Shown here piece after piece: positions 27,873 through 36,158 of a DNA stretch of 64,000 nucleotides. Position 1 is the first letter of the stretch; each line of letters begins with the position of its first letter. A program made the translations under genes and the position numbers. The notes under the pieces are model-generated. The model was not told the origin of the DNA. It did no database searches and saw only the letters and a list, made by a program, of their open reading frames with translations. The stretch lies in assembly GCA_021771915.1 (NCBI GenBank), contig JAETNY010000003.1, positions 153,461 through 217,460 on the forward strand. The letters run 5' to 3'. The stretch comes from Bacillota bacterium (GTDB lineage Bacteria; Bacillota; Dehalobacteriia; UBA4068; UBA4997).

Positions 27873-30221
27873 ATGTTTGACAGTATTATCAAGCGTGACG
27901 GCCGTCTGGTACCCTATGATATCAGCAAAATCAGCGACGCTATTCATAAGGCTATGGAAGCCAGCGGCCGAGTCACGGAAATGTCAGAATGTGAGCGGCT
28001 GGCTCAGCTGGCTGAAGACAAGCTTTTTGCCGCTTTCCAAAGCGAGGCGCCCGGCATTGAAGATATTCAGGACACCGTTGAAACCGTGTTAATGGAAAAT
28101 GGTTACGCCATTGTGGCGCGCAAATATATAATTTATCGCTCTGAGCGCACACGCAGCCGAGAAATGAACACGCGCCTGATGCGTATTTATGACGAGTTAA
28201 CCAACACCGACTCGCTGCTTTCCGATATGAAGCGTGATAATGCCAATATTGACGGCGATACCGCCATGGGCACCATGCTGAAATATGGCAGCGAGGGCGC
28301 CAAAGATTATTATGAAAAATATGTGCTGACTCCTGAACAAAGTAAAGCGCACGCTGAGGGTGACATTCACATTCATGATTTTGATTTTTATACCCTGACC
28401 ACAACTTGCTGCCAGATTAATCTGCTGGACTTGTTCAAAAACGGTTTTTCCACCGGTCATGGCTTTCTGCGTGAGCCCAATGATATTTCCAGCTACACCG
28501 CGCTGGCCTGTATCGCCATCCAGTCCAATCAAAATGACCAACATGGCGGCCAGAGCGTACCCAATTTTGATTATTGTATGGCGCCTGGCGTGGCCAAAAC
28601 TTTCAAAAAACTTTATATCAGCAATTTTTTTAAGGCAGCGGAATTGCTTTGGCCGGAATTTCCCTTAAATTTAGCGCAAACTAAAGATTTTTTCCAAAAT
28701 TTGGCGGAACAGGACGACAATATGCAGCCGCGCATTACCCTGCACGAGCAGTTTGTACCCCGACTGCAAGCCGCTTTAAATCAGCAGCTGCCCAGCGCCA
28801 TGCCAGAGGAAATCTTTACACACTGCGCGCAATTTGCTTATGATAAGGCTTTGCAGGAAACTGACCGTCATACATTCCAGGCCATGGAAGCGCTGGTGCA
28901 TAATCTGAACACCATGCATAGCCGCGCAGGCGCGCAAACCCCCTTTTCTTCAATTAATTACGGCACCGATATTTCACCCGAGGGACGCATGGCCATTAAA
29001 AATATTCTGCTGGCCACTGAGGCCGGCCTTGGCCAGGGTGAAACGCCGATTTTCCCTATTCATATTTTTAAAGTTAAGGCCGGCGTCAGCTTTAACCCGG
29101 AAGATCCCAACTATGACCTGTTCAAACTGGCCTGCCGGGTAAGCGCAAAGCGACTTTTCCCAAACTTTTCATTTATTGACGCGCCTTTCAACCTGCAATA
29201 TTACAAACCCGGCCACCCGGAAACTGAAGTTTCCTATATGGGCTGCCGCACCAGGGTTTTGGGCAACCATTACAACCCCCAGCAGGAAATTACTTATGGC
29301 CGCGGCAACCTGAGTTTTACTTCCATCAACCTGCCGCGTCTGGCAATCAAGGCCAACCATAACCTTGATTTGTTCTTTGATGATTTGGAGCGTAAAATGG
29401 ATTTGGTAGCTGAACAGCTGCTGGACCGTTTCAAAATACAATCTCACAAAAAAGTACGCAACTTTCCTTTTTTGATGGGACAAGGCGTTTGGCTGGGTTC
29501 CCGGGAGCTGGGTATCGACGACGAGGTGGGCGAGGTTTTGAAAAACGGTACTCTGTCCATCGGTTTTATTGGTCTGGCGGAAACGCTAGTGGCGCTGACC
29601 GGCAGTCACCATGGTGAATCAATGGAATCACGCAATCTGGGGTTGGAAATTGTCAGCTTCATGCGTGAATACTGCGACCACAAGTCAGAAGAAACCGGGC
29701 TTAATTTCACGCTGCTGGCCACACCGGCCGAGGGTCTGTCAGGGCGCTTTATCCGCATTGATAAGAAAAAGTTCGGCATCATTCCCGGTGTTACCGACCG
29801 CGATTATTATACCAACAGTTTCCATGTACCGGTATATTATCCAATCAGCGCTTATGAAAAACTGAAAATTGAGGCACCCTATCATCAACTAACCAACGCC
29901 GGCCATATCTCATATGTAGAATTAGACGGCGATACCGCCAAAAATATTGAAGCTTTTGAACAAATTGTACGCTATATGCAACAAATTGGTATTGGCTATG
30001 GTTCCATTAATCACCCGGTAGACCGCGACCCCGTTTGTGGTTACAGCGGCATTATCAATGAGGTTTGCCCTCGCTGCGGCCGTCATGAGGGCGAGGGCGT
30101 AAGTCAGTCCAAGCTGCGCGCTATCAAGGCCACACTGCGCGGCAATGCTGAAACATGTGGCTATTGCGGAGATATCAATGAAGAAAATGAACGCCAGGCA
30201 AATCCCAATGCACTGGCCTAA
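27873..30221 (+). CDS. nrdD: Anaerobic ribonucleoside-triphosphate reductase, large part lacking the glycyl-radical domain
   Basis: A 782-aa class III reductase chain. An ATP-cone is at about 1-90 (IIKRDGRLVPYDISKI). The ten-stranded barrel core follows, then a zinc site of Cys732, Cys735 (CPRC), Cys762 and Cys765 (CGYC). The protein stops about 17 residues later (NEENERQANPNALA), before the usual C-terminal glycyl-radical segment RxxGYL. That segment is encoded by the next gene. AGGAGG precedes the ATG. It makes dNTPs without oxygen, with NrdG. Confidence 0.96.
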   Translation: MFDSIIKRDGRLVPYDISKISDAIHKAMEASGRVTEMSECERLAQLAEDKLFAAFQSEAPGIEDIQDTVETVLMENGYAIVARKYIIYRSERTRSREMNTRLMRIYDELTNTDSLLSDMKRDNANIDGDTAMGTMLKYGSEGAKDYYEKYVLTPEQSKAHAEGDIHIHDFDFYTLTTTCCQINLLDLFKNGFSTGHGFLREPNDISSYTALACIAIQSNQNDQHGGQSVPNFDYCMAPGVAKTFKKLYISNFFKAAELLWPEFPLNLAQTKDFFQNLAEQDDNMQPRITLHEQFVPRLQAALNQQLPSAMPEEIFTHCAQFAYDKALQETDRHTFQAMEALVHNLNTMHSRAGAQTPFSSINYGTDISPEGRMAIKNILLATEAGLGQGETPIFPIHIFKVKAGVSFNPEDPNYDLFKLACRVSAKRLFPNFSFIDAPFNLQYYKPGHPETEVSYMGCRTRVLGNHYNPQQEITYGRGNLSFTSINLPRLAIKANHNLDLFFDDLERKMDLVAEQLLDRFKIQSHKKVRNFPFLMGQGVWLGSRELGIDDEVGEVLKNGTLSIGFIGLAETLVALTGSHHGESMESRNLGLEIVSFMREYCDHKSEETGLNFTLLATPAEGLSGRFIRIDKKKFGIIPGVTDRDYYTNSFHVPVYYPISAYEKLKIEAPYHQLTNAGHISYVELDGDTAKNIEAFEQIVRYMQQIGIGYGSINHPVDRDPVCGYSGIINEVCPRCGRHEGEGVSQSKLRAIKATLRGNAETCGYCGDINEENERQANPNALA

Positions 30222-30234
30222 GGAGGATTTTAAC

Positions 30235-30402
30235 ATGACTAACCAAACAAACAAAACGACTGAAAACGACATTATGGTAGGCGAGGGCGTAGGCTTTGAG
30301 CGTATCCGCCGTATCACCGGCTATCTTGTAGGCACTCTGGACCGCTTCAATAACGCCAAACGCGCCGAGGAAAAAGACCGGGTAAAGCATAATGTCGGCT
30401 GA
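30235..30402 (+). CDS. Separate glycyl-radical subunit of the class III ribonucleotide reductase
   Basis: A 55-aa protein whose second half, RIRRITGYLVGTLDRFNNA then KRAEEKDRVKH, is the C-terminal glycyl-radical domain of NrdD, with the radical Gly at residue 29. It has its own AAGGAGG and ATG, 13 nt after the nrdD stop and in another frame, so it is not made by simple readthrough. The 3' end overlaps nrdG by 11 nt. It probably docks on NrdD and is activated by NrdG. Short NrdD-like proteins are known in databases; biochemical work on the split form is, to my knowledge, sparse. Confidence 0.9.
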   Translation: MTNQTNKTTENDIMVGEGVGFERIRRITGYLVGTLDRFNNAKRAEEKDRVKHNVG

Positions 30403-30925
30403 TTGCCAAACGCCGCCCAAACTGCGTCTGGCCGGGATTGTTAACGATTCCATTACCGACGGCCCCGGCATTCGTCTGACGGTTTTTGTGCAGGGCTGCC
30501 CTCACCATTGTCCCGGCTGCCATAATCCGCAAACCTGGGCCTTTGATGGCGGCGAAGAAACCAGTCCAGACGAAATCATGGCGCAAATTAAAAAAAATCC
30601 GCTGCTTTCCGGCGTAACTTTCAGCGGCGGCGAACCGCTGGCTCAGGCGGCCGCCCTATTGCCGCTGGCACAGCAAATCAAGCAGCAGGGTTTGGAGTTG
30701 GCTATTTACACCGGCTATACCTTTGAACAGCTGCTGCAAATGAACGACCCGTCCATAAACCGGCTGCTGGCGCTGACCGATACGCTGATTGACGGCCCTT
30801 TTATTCAGGCACAGCGCAATCTGGAGTTGAATTTCCGCGGTTCAGAAAATCAGAGAGTTCTGCAAGCCGCCGCCTCTCTGGCCGCCGGCCAACCAATACC
30901 GGAAAACGCCGAACGCTGGCATTAA
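30392..30925 (+). CDS. nrdG: Anaerobic ribonucleotide reductase activating protein
   Basis: A 177-aa radical-SAM activase. The cluster motif is CPHHCPGC (Cx3Cx2C), preceded by ITDGPGIRLTVFVQG and followed by HNPQTWAFDGG and the TFSGGEPL SAM segment. It generates the glycyl radical on the class III reductase, here presumably on Gly29 of the small subunit. The start lies inside the end of the small gene, which points to coupled synthesis. Confidence 0.95.
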   Translation: MSADCQTPPKLRLAGIVNDSITDGPGIRLTVFVQGCPHHCPGCHNPQTWAFDGGEETSPDEIMAQIKKNPLLSGVTFSGGEPLAQAAALLPLAQQIKQQGLELAIYTGYTFEQLLQMNDPSINRLLALTDTLIDGPFIQAQRNLELNFRGSENQRVLQAAASLAAGQPIPENAERWH

Positions 30926-30934
30926 AATCTATCA

Positions 30935-30979
30935 AACAAAAGGTGACTAACCAATTTGGCTAGTCACCTTTTGTTTTTT
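30935..30979 (+). terminator. Terminator of the nrdD operon
   Basis: AACAAAAGGTGACTA pairs with TAGTCACCTTTTGTT (15 bp) followed by TTTT. Confidence 0.88.
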
Positions 30980-31024
30980 GCAACCTGCAATATAAACTCA
31001 ACAATATGTTTGAGAAACAATCAG

Positions 31025-31324
31025 CTACTTGCTGGGCACCGAGGAAAACCGAACACCATAATCATACATCTTAAGAGCCAAATGTCTGCTTATCGCTAAC
31101 AAATTATCAATAATGCTTTCAACGTCTTTATCCGCTTGCACGCCCAAACGCTGACACAAGCGTTGATTGGCTAAAAAAACTTCTTCATAAGCCTGCTCGC
31201 AAAATAAGCCATCAACAAATTCATCTTGAACAAGTTTCAGTTCAGTTGTTTGGTTGCAGTTATTATCTAACAGACCGCTCATACAATCATAAACCAAATT
31301 TTTCAATATTTCATTGTTTTTCAT
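31025..31324 (-). CDS. Small uncharacterised protein
   Basis: A 99-aa protein without recognised domain. It looks helical and acidic in its first two thirds, with a C-terminal ISRHLALKMYDYGVRF. The ATG at 31324 follows AAAGGAGG with 7-8 nt spacing, so it is likely translated. It lies alone between the convergent nrdG and nrdR regions. Confidence 0.65.
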   Translation of the reverse strand: MKNNEILKNLVYDCMSGLLDNNCNQTTELKLVQDEFVDGLFCEQAYEEVFLANQRLCQRLGVQADKDVESIIDNLLAISRHLALKMYDYGVRFSSVPSK

Positions 31325-31504
31325 TACGGTATCCTCCTTTTCATCAAATTTTTGTAATTTCTTACAAGCAAGTAAAATTATAGTCTTTTTTCGCCTGAAA
31401 ATCAATACTTGTCCCGGTTAACTTATCGTGCATTTCCACTATATCTCGCCAGCCTCCGCTATTATCCAGCCTGCTTCGACTAAATATCCACTTTTCGCTG
31501 CTTA

Positions 31505-31538
31505 TAAAACAGAGGAAGGCCGCAATCAGCCTTCCTCT
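31505..31538 (-). terminator. Terminator of nrdR
   Basis: AGAGGAAGGC pairs with GCCTTCCTCT (10 bp, 8-nt loop); on the minus strand GTTTTAT follows. Confidence 0.8.
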
Positions 31539-31543
31539 TAAAA

Positions 31544-32008
31544 TCAATTTTCTTCTTTGCTTTCCATCATTTTATGTATCTCCTGCAAAAATGTTTCCAC
31601 ATCTTCAAATTTACGATACACCGAAGCAAAACGCACATAGGCTACGTCATCAACCGCGCGCAGCCTTTCCATCACCATATCGCCAATGCGCATGGCCGGA
31701 ACTTCTCTCTCCGCAGAATTTTTGAGTTCCTTTTCAATATCAGCCACAAGCTGCTCCAAAACCAGCGCCGGCACAGGACGCTTATCACAGGCGCGCACCA
31801 AACCGGCCAAAATTTTGGTTTTATCAAAAATTTCCCGGTTGCCATCACGCTTAACTACCAGCAGGTTAGTTTCCTCCACTCGCTCATAGGTGGTAAAGCG
31901 CTTACCGCAACTTAAACACTCCCGGCGCCGCCGAATACTGCGCCCATCTTCCACCGGCCGGGAATCCAGAACTTTAGAGTCAGGATGACCACAAAATGAA
32001 CAGCGCAT
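31544..32008 (-). CDS. nrdR: Transcriptional repressor NrdR
   Basis: A 154-aa NrdR. The zinc ribbon is Cys3, Cys6 (MRCSFC), Cys31, Cys34 (CLSCGKRF), followed by an ATP-cone domain (VVKRDGNREIFDKTKI). It senses ATP/dATP and represses ribonucleotide reductase genes. The ATG at 32008 gives the canonical MRC N-terminus; a TTG three codons upstream is too near the AAGGGGG site. Its upstream region is the 87-bp tandem repeat. The nrdD operon with NrdR-box-like sites begins about 4.2 kb away. Confidence 0.95.
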   Translation of the reverse strand: MRCSFCGHPDSKVLDSRPVEDGRSIRRRRECLSCGKRFTTYERVEETNLLVVKRDGNREIFDKTKILAGLVRACDKRPVPALVLEQLVADIEKELKNSAEREVPAMRIGDMVMERLRAVDDVAYVRFASVYRKFEDVETFLQEIHKMMESKEEN

Positions 32009-32032
32009 AACAGACAATAACCCCCTTAATGA

Positions 32033-32285
32033 ACACTTAACGATTGGCGAGCCAAAGGCGAAGCCAGAGTTTAGTGTGAATTAATCCAGTTGGCTTTAGC
32101 CGACTGGAATCCGCTTGAAACACTTAACGATTGGCGAGCCAAAGGCGAAACCAGAGTTTAGTGTGAATTAATCCAGTTGGCTTTAGCCGACTGGAATCCG
32201 CTTGAAACACTTAACGATTGGCGAGCCAAAATCGAAGCCAGAGTTTAGTGTGAATTAATCCAGTTGGCTTTAGCCGACTGGAATT
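32033..32285 (-). repeat. Three tandem copies of an 87-bp hairpin-forming repeat
   Basis: Copies begin at 32033, 32120 and 32207 and are nearly identical; the third is slightly short. Each copy has a hairpin CCAGTTGGCT/AGCCGACTGG and a second outer pairing CACTTAA/TTTAGTG around TTGGC/GCCAG. The array lies immediately upstream of the nrdR ribosome site and, on the minus strand, ends TGTTCATTAAGGGGG. There are no unique spacers, so it is not CRISPR. Confidence 0.92.
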
Positions 32286-32353
32286 TATTATTTTCAATTT
32301 TACTACATTTTGGCGGTTACTGTCAAGCAAAAATATCCAAATTTTACTGTAAT

Positions 32354-32683
32354 TTATTCATTCCAAAGCATATCCAGTTCTTCATTCTCCATCTCCTCGG
32401 TATCTGCCTGCCGGCGACGGCGACGACCAGGCGCAGGCGCTAAATTATCCGGGCTGTACTCCACCAGCACCACGTCAACGCCAATTTTCTTTATCCGCTC
32501 CCAGGGAACAACAATATCCTCGCCCTTGCTGAAAACACCCAGAAAACGGCTGTTCCCCGGCAGAACCAGCGCCATAATACGCCCGGCCGCCAAATCAACC
32601 TCAACATCGCGCACTGGCCCCAGCCTTTTGCCATCGCTTAAACTAATAATATCTTTATTCCGCAAATCAGAAATTTTGAACAT
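32354..32683 (-). CDS. PRC-barrel protein, YlmC/YmxH family
   Basis: A 109-aa protein with a PRC-barrel: [20 protein letters not shown], then [15 protein letters not shown] and [17 protein letters not shown]. The YlmC/YmxH family occurs in spore formers and is annotated as sporulation-associated; its biochemical role is unknown. The C-terminal 25 residues add an Arg-rich and acidic tail. GAGGTGG lies 7 nt upstream. It follows spoIIR by about 55 nt. Confidence 0.87.
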   Translation of the reverse strand: MFKISDLRNKDIISLSDGKRLGPVRDVEVDLAAGRIMALVLPGNSRFLGVFSKGEDIVVPWERIKKIGVDVVLVEYSPDNLAPAPGRRRRRQADTEEMENEELDMLWNE

Positions 32684-32739
32684 CTAAAACCACCTCAAGA
32701 CAACCTATGCCTGGCCGCCCTGAAAAATACCTGCCAAAC

Positions 32740-33402
32740 CTACTTATCATAAAATATTTCACAAATTTTTAAGCGAACTTGCCGCTCACCCTGCTGGCTA
32801 ACCAACAAACCGGCGTTTTCGCCTTCGCCGCAGATTTGGAACTCACCACACTCATCAACAAAACACAGCGGCGGATACAACACGCACCACCAATTATGCC
32901 CCACGCCCTCGCCCAGCACCAACCGCAGAGCCGGATACTCCCCGGCCGGCATATAAACCTGCCCATAGCGCTTGGCCGGAAAATCAAAATGCCCCACCTC
33001 CGCATAAGCGCCATACCCAAAATCAGCCGTAATACCAGCCGCCAGCGCCTCCAACTGCGGTATATTTTCCATAACCACCGCTCGCGCTTCCTCGGCAGTT
33101 TCAACATCTGCCAGCAAAGGCGTTAAATAAGCCACCACCGCGTCACGCACCTGCAATTTCAGCGTTTGGTCGGCGGCATTATCACTGTTTGCCACAATAT
33201 GCAAACGAAAAGGCAGATTGTCGCCAGCAATAGCCACCGCCGGCTCATGCAACCAGCTAATCACCCCATACACTGCCAACGCCAGCATAAACAGCAAAAC
33301 CCAGGCCCCAATCAGCCGACGCTGTCGGTTGCGCCGGCGCAGCTGCTGCCAATAATTTTCAGACAAATTCTCCGGGCGAGTATTATGTTCAAATTTAAGC
33401 AT
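32740..33402 (-). CDS. spoIIR: Stage II sporulation protein R
   Basis: A 220-aa exported protein with one N-terminal membrane segment (about 30-50). The core LHIVANSDNAADQTLKLQVRD and VGHNWWCVLYPPLCFVDE are hallmarks of SpoIIR, the forespore signal that triggers SpoIIGA to process pro-sigmaE in the mother cell. The ATG at 33402 follows GGAGATGAT; an ATG five codons earlier overlaps this site. It indicates true endospore formation. Confidence 0.93.
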   Translation of the reverse strand: MLKFEHNTRPENLSENYWQQLRRRNRQRRLIGAWVLLFMLALAVYGVISWLHEPAVAIAGDNLPFRLHIVANSDNAADQTLKLQVRDAVVAYLTPLLADVETAEEARAVVMENIPQLEALAAGITADFGYGAYAEVGHFDFPAKRYGQVYMPAGEYPALRLVLGEGVGHNWWCVLYPPLCFVDECGEFQICGEGENAGLLVSQQGERQVRLKICEIFYDK

Positions 33403-33515
33403 AAGTATCATCTCCATTTTTTCGTGTTGCGCTTTGCGCTAAATGTTTGTTAATTCTCTTATGCCCAATTTGCAACAGGCCTAAACCTGCCCACCTAAAT
33501 TTTCAGCCAATTTTA

Positions 33516-33701
33516 TTATACATAATCATCATATTCAGCCTGCCGCCGCCAGTCCAGCCAGGCCAGCCAAATCCACCAGCCAATAACCAGCCAGCAGGCC
33601 AGCGCCGCCAGCCCAAACAACAGCAGCCAACCGCCAACCAGGCAGCAAAGCAGCGTGGGCAGAAACAGCAAAGCACAAAAAATAAAGGCCAGCCAAATCA
33701 T
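33516..33701 (-). CDS. Small two-segment membrane protein
   Basis: A 61-aa very hydrophobic protein: two Leu/Trp/Cys-rich membrane segments (about 2-20 and 22-48) and a short polar tail WRRQAEYDDYV. AAGGGGG lies 7 nt before the ATG. It starts 22 nt after the cysteine desulfurase gene on the same strand and is followed by spoIIR. Family unknown. Confidence 0.6.
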   Translation of the reverse strand: MIWLAFIFCALLFLPTLLCCLVGGWLLLFGLAALACWLVIGWWIWLAWLDWRRQAEYDDYV

Positions 33702-33723
33702 TATAACGCCCCCTTTAACATTT

Positions 33724-34863
33724 TCAGGCTTTATCCCGGCGCAGCAGTTCAACCTGCTCCGCAAAAATTTTAGCGGCCTGCCGCGCCTCCAGCAGTGTAT
33801 TTTCCCAGCCAAAGCTTAAACGCACAGAACTTTTCAGCCGCCATTCCGGCAACTGCAAGGCCTGCAAAACATGGGAGGGTTCTGCCCGACCGGAACTGCA
33901 AGCAGAAGCCGCGCTTACCGCCACCCCAGCCAAATCCAGAAACAACAACAGCGCAGCACCCTCCACATCTTGAAAACTTAAATTCAAATTGCCCGGCAAA
34001 CGCTGGCTCCAACCGCCATTAACCACAACGCCGCCTATCAGCTGCTGCAACTCATGCCAGAAACAGTCACGCACCGCCGCCGCCTGTCTGGCCTGCTGCG
34101 GCCAGCGTTTCGCTGTTATTTCAGCCGCCACGCCCAGGCCAACAATCCCCGGCATATTTTCTGTGCCACTGCGCAGCCTCCGCTCCTGACCGCCGCCAAA
34201 CAGCAGCGGCTGCAAATCCACCCCATGCCGCACATAAAGCGCGCCAATACCCTTGGGGCCGTTAATTTTATGACCGGAAATAGTCAGCATATCCACGCCC
34301 AGCTGCTGCACATCAACCGGCAGCTTGCCGACAGCCTGCACCGCATCGGTATGCAGCAGCACGCCATGCTCCGCCAGCAGCCGGCCAACTTCCGCCACCG
34401 GCTGAATGGAGCCAATCTCATTATTAGCCAACATCAAACTAACCAGCAGCGTATCCGGACGCAAAGCCTGCGCCACCTGCGCCGCGCTGACTATTCCCTC
34501 TGCGTCCGGCGGCAAAAAGGTAATATCAAAACCCTGCTCCTCCAGATAGTGACAACAGCCCAAAACCGCCGCATGCTCAATACTGCTGGTAATAATATGA
34601 CCACGCTGGAAACGCCCGGCCACGCCCAAAATTGCCAGATTATCAGCTTCCGTGCCACCGGAAGTAAAATAAACTTCGCCCGGCTCGGCATTAATCAACC
34701 CTCCAACCTGCTTTCTGGCCGCGCTCAACGCATCATATGCATCACGGCCAAAGCTGTGAATACCGCTGGGATTGCCCCAATTCTCCAGCAGCGCCTGATT
34801 TACCGCAGACACAACTTCCGGATAAGGCCGGGTTGTGGCGCTATTGTCAAAATATATTCTCAT
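33724..34863 (-). CDS. Cysteine desulfurase, NifS/IscS type
   Basis: A 379-aa PLP enzyme that removes sulfur from cysteine for Fe-S clusters and thio-modifications. FDNSATTRPYPEV, SIEHAAVL, the PLP lysine in SGHKINGPKGIGALYV, and the loop cysteine in SACSSGRAEPSHVL are seen. The class I form of the active-site loop (SSACSSG) is present. There is no iscU or mnmA beside it. The 5' leader contains an inverted repeat abutting the ribosome site (34877-34928). Confidence 0.94.
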   Translation of the reverse strand: MRIYFDNSATTRPYPEVVSAVNQALLENWGNPSGIHSFGRDAYDALSAARKQVGGLINAEPGEVYFTSGGTEADNLAILGVAGRFQRGHIITSSIEHAAVLGCCHYLEEQGFDITFLPPDAEGIVSAAQVAQALRPDTLLVSLMLANNEIGSIQPVAEVGRLLAEHGVLLHTDAVQAVGKLPVDVQQLGVDMLTISGHKINGPKGIGALYVRHGVDLQPLLFGGGQERRLRSGTENMPGIVGLGVAAEITAKRWPQQARQAAAVRDCFWHELQQLIGGVVVNGGWSQRLPGNLNLSFQDVEGAALLLFLDLAGVAVSAASACSSGRAEPSHVLQALQLPEWRLKSSVRLSFGWENTLLEARQAAKIFAEQVELLRRDKA

Positions 34864-34876
34864 CTTTATATTCTCC

Positions 34877-34928
34877 TTGCCCTGCTATGTTTTATCAGCT
34901 TTTAATATTAGCTTATGCAGCAGGGCAA
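34877..34928 (-). promoter_or_regulatory. Inverted repeat in the cysteine desulfurase leader
   Basis: TTGCCCTGCT and AGCAGGGCAA (10 bp) enclose a 32-nt loop. On the minus strand the 3' arm runs straight into GGAG, the ribosome site of the gene. Folding could affect access to that site. Confidence 0.55.
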
Positions 34929-34993
34929 GAACTGGTTATATGGTTAACATCAGGCTTTGCCGCCCTCTCTGGAACAGACAGGCGCCGGATAAA

Positions 34994-35034
34994 CAAAAAA
35001 AATAACACTGGTTAAAGACCAGTGTTATTTTTTT
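34994..35034 (-). terminator. Terminator of panD
   Basis: AATAACACTGGT pairs with ACCAGTGTTATT (12 bp, 5-nt loop), flanked on both sides by A/T runs; on the minus strand eight T follow. It ends the pan/fol side and insulates the desulfurase gene. Confidence 0.88.
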
Positions 35035-35046
35035 GCTTATTCGGGT

Positions 35047-35427
35047 TTATTTAACCTCGCCGTGCTTCTCAGCAAAAACCTCAGCAATCCGGTTTTTTTC
35101 GTCCACCAACACCACGGTCGGTTCAAATGTTTTGGCTTCTTCCTCGCTCATCATAGCGTAAACCATGATAATTGCAATATCACCGGGCTGTACCAGTCTG
35201 GCCGCAGAACCGTTCAGACAGATTACGCCGGAGCCAGCCGGCCCGGGAATGGCATATGTAACCAATCGGGAGCCATTGTTGTTATCCACAACATGCACCT
35301 GTTCATTAGGCAGAATATTGGCGGCAGCCATCAAATCAGAGTCAATCGTGATACTGCCGACATAGTTCAAGTTTGCTTCTGTTACCGTAACCCGGTGCAA
35401 TTTGGATTTTAACATGGTAAGATTCAT
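35047..35427 (-). CDS. panD: Aspartate 1-decarboxylase (PanD) proenzyme
   Basis: A 126-aa pyruvoyl enzyme that makes beta-alanine for pantothenate. The self-cleavage site is Gly24-Ser25 in [11 protein letters not shown], the same position as in Escherichia coli PanD, which supports the ATG at 35427 (GGAGGT 10 nt upstream) over one six codons earlier. Ser25 becomes the pyruvoyl group. The pathway partner panC is about 0.7 kb upstream on the same strand. Confidence 0.97.
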   Translation of the reverse strand: MNLTMLKSKLHRVTVTEANLNYVGSITIDSDLMAAANILPNEQVHVVDNNNGSRLVTYAIPGPAGSGVICLNGSAARLVQPGDIAIIMVYAMMSEEEAKTFEPTVVLVDEKNRIAEVFAEKHGEVK

Positions 35428-35570
35428 TATGCTTTTAACCTCCAAGGGGCGCGCATCAACGCCTACATCATTTAAAGCGTATATTCAGTATATATAATAA
35501 TACACTATTTTACGAGAAATGCAAGCTATTTCTTAAAATTATTTTTTGTTAAAAAGTAACTTGTAAAAAT

Positions 35571-36098
35571 TTACTTATTAATAATCTCAATCTGCAAACC
35601 AGCCAAAACCTGCAAAGCGGCTTTATGCATCGCCGGGTCTGGCGCGGCGCAGGCAGAAGCGTCAATAACTATCGGAACCTCCGGCTGCGCGCATTTGGCC
35701 AAAACCGCATTACTAAGCACGCACATATTACTAACCAAACCACAAAGTTCAATCTGCTCAAAACAAGCAGAATTGCGCAGATAATCAAACAATGCAGCCG
35801 AGCCAAAGGTTGGCTTTTCAAAAGCGCGACAATCCTCAACCAACTCCGCGGTCTGGCCATAAACGCACCAGCCCTCTGTATCGCGCTGACAATGGCGAAC
35901 CGGCAGCCGCCGTCCCTCCTGTGTGCGCAAATAATCAGCCTCATGAGTATCCATCGTCACCACAACCTTATCCCCTGCCGCCTGATACTGTTGAACCTTG
36001 GCCGCAATAACTTCGTCCAGCATTTCCGCACCGGCAAAGCCCAGTGAGCCGTCCACAAAATCCTTTTGATAATCAACCACAATTAAAAGCTTATTCAT
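35571..36098 (-). CDS. Isochorismatase-family cysteine hydrolase, nicotinamidase-like
   Basis: A 175-aa cysteine hydrolase. Catalytic residues: Asp in VVDYQKDFVDG, the conserved Lys of FEKPTFGSA, and Cys in CGLVSNMCVLSNA. DTHEADY may provide metal ligands. Overall pattern is close to nicotinamidase (PncA), which converts nicotinamide to nicotinate for NAD recycling, but related hydrolases share it. It sits between panC and panD. Confidence 0.82.
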   Translation of the reverse strand: MNKLLIVVDYQKDFVDGSLGFAGAEMLDEVIAAKVQQYQAAGDKVVVTMDTHEADYLRTQEGRRLPVRHCQRDTEGWCVYGQTAELVEDCRAFEKPTFGSAALFDYLRNSACFEQIELCGLVSNMCVLSNAVLAKCAQPEVPIVIDASACAAPDPAMHKAALQVLAGLQIEIINK

Positions 36099-36158
36099 TA
36101 GCAGAATTCCAGCCTTTCCCTATTTTTTAATTTATAATTTATCCCAAAATTTTTAATT

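Noticed and set aside
30145..30402. Longer 85-codon form of the glycyl-radical gene
   Set aside because: The upstream ATG lies inside nrdD without ribosome site; the ATG at 30235 has AAGGAGG.
31362..31547. 61-codon frame overlapping the nrdR terminator
   Set aside because: No ribosome site and it spans the terminator hairpin.
32033..32285. CRISPR array
   Set aside because: The 87-bp units are contiguous, with no unique spacers and no cas genes nearby.
33447..33773. Pro/Gln-rich 108-codon frame on plus strand
   Set aside because: Antisense to the small membrane gene and the end of the desulfurase gene; low-complexity composition.
34054..34905. 283-codon open frame on plus strand
   Set aside because: Antisense to the cysteine desulfurase gene with intact PLP motifs.
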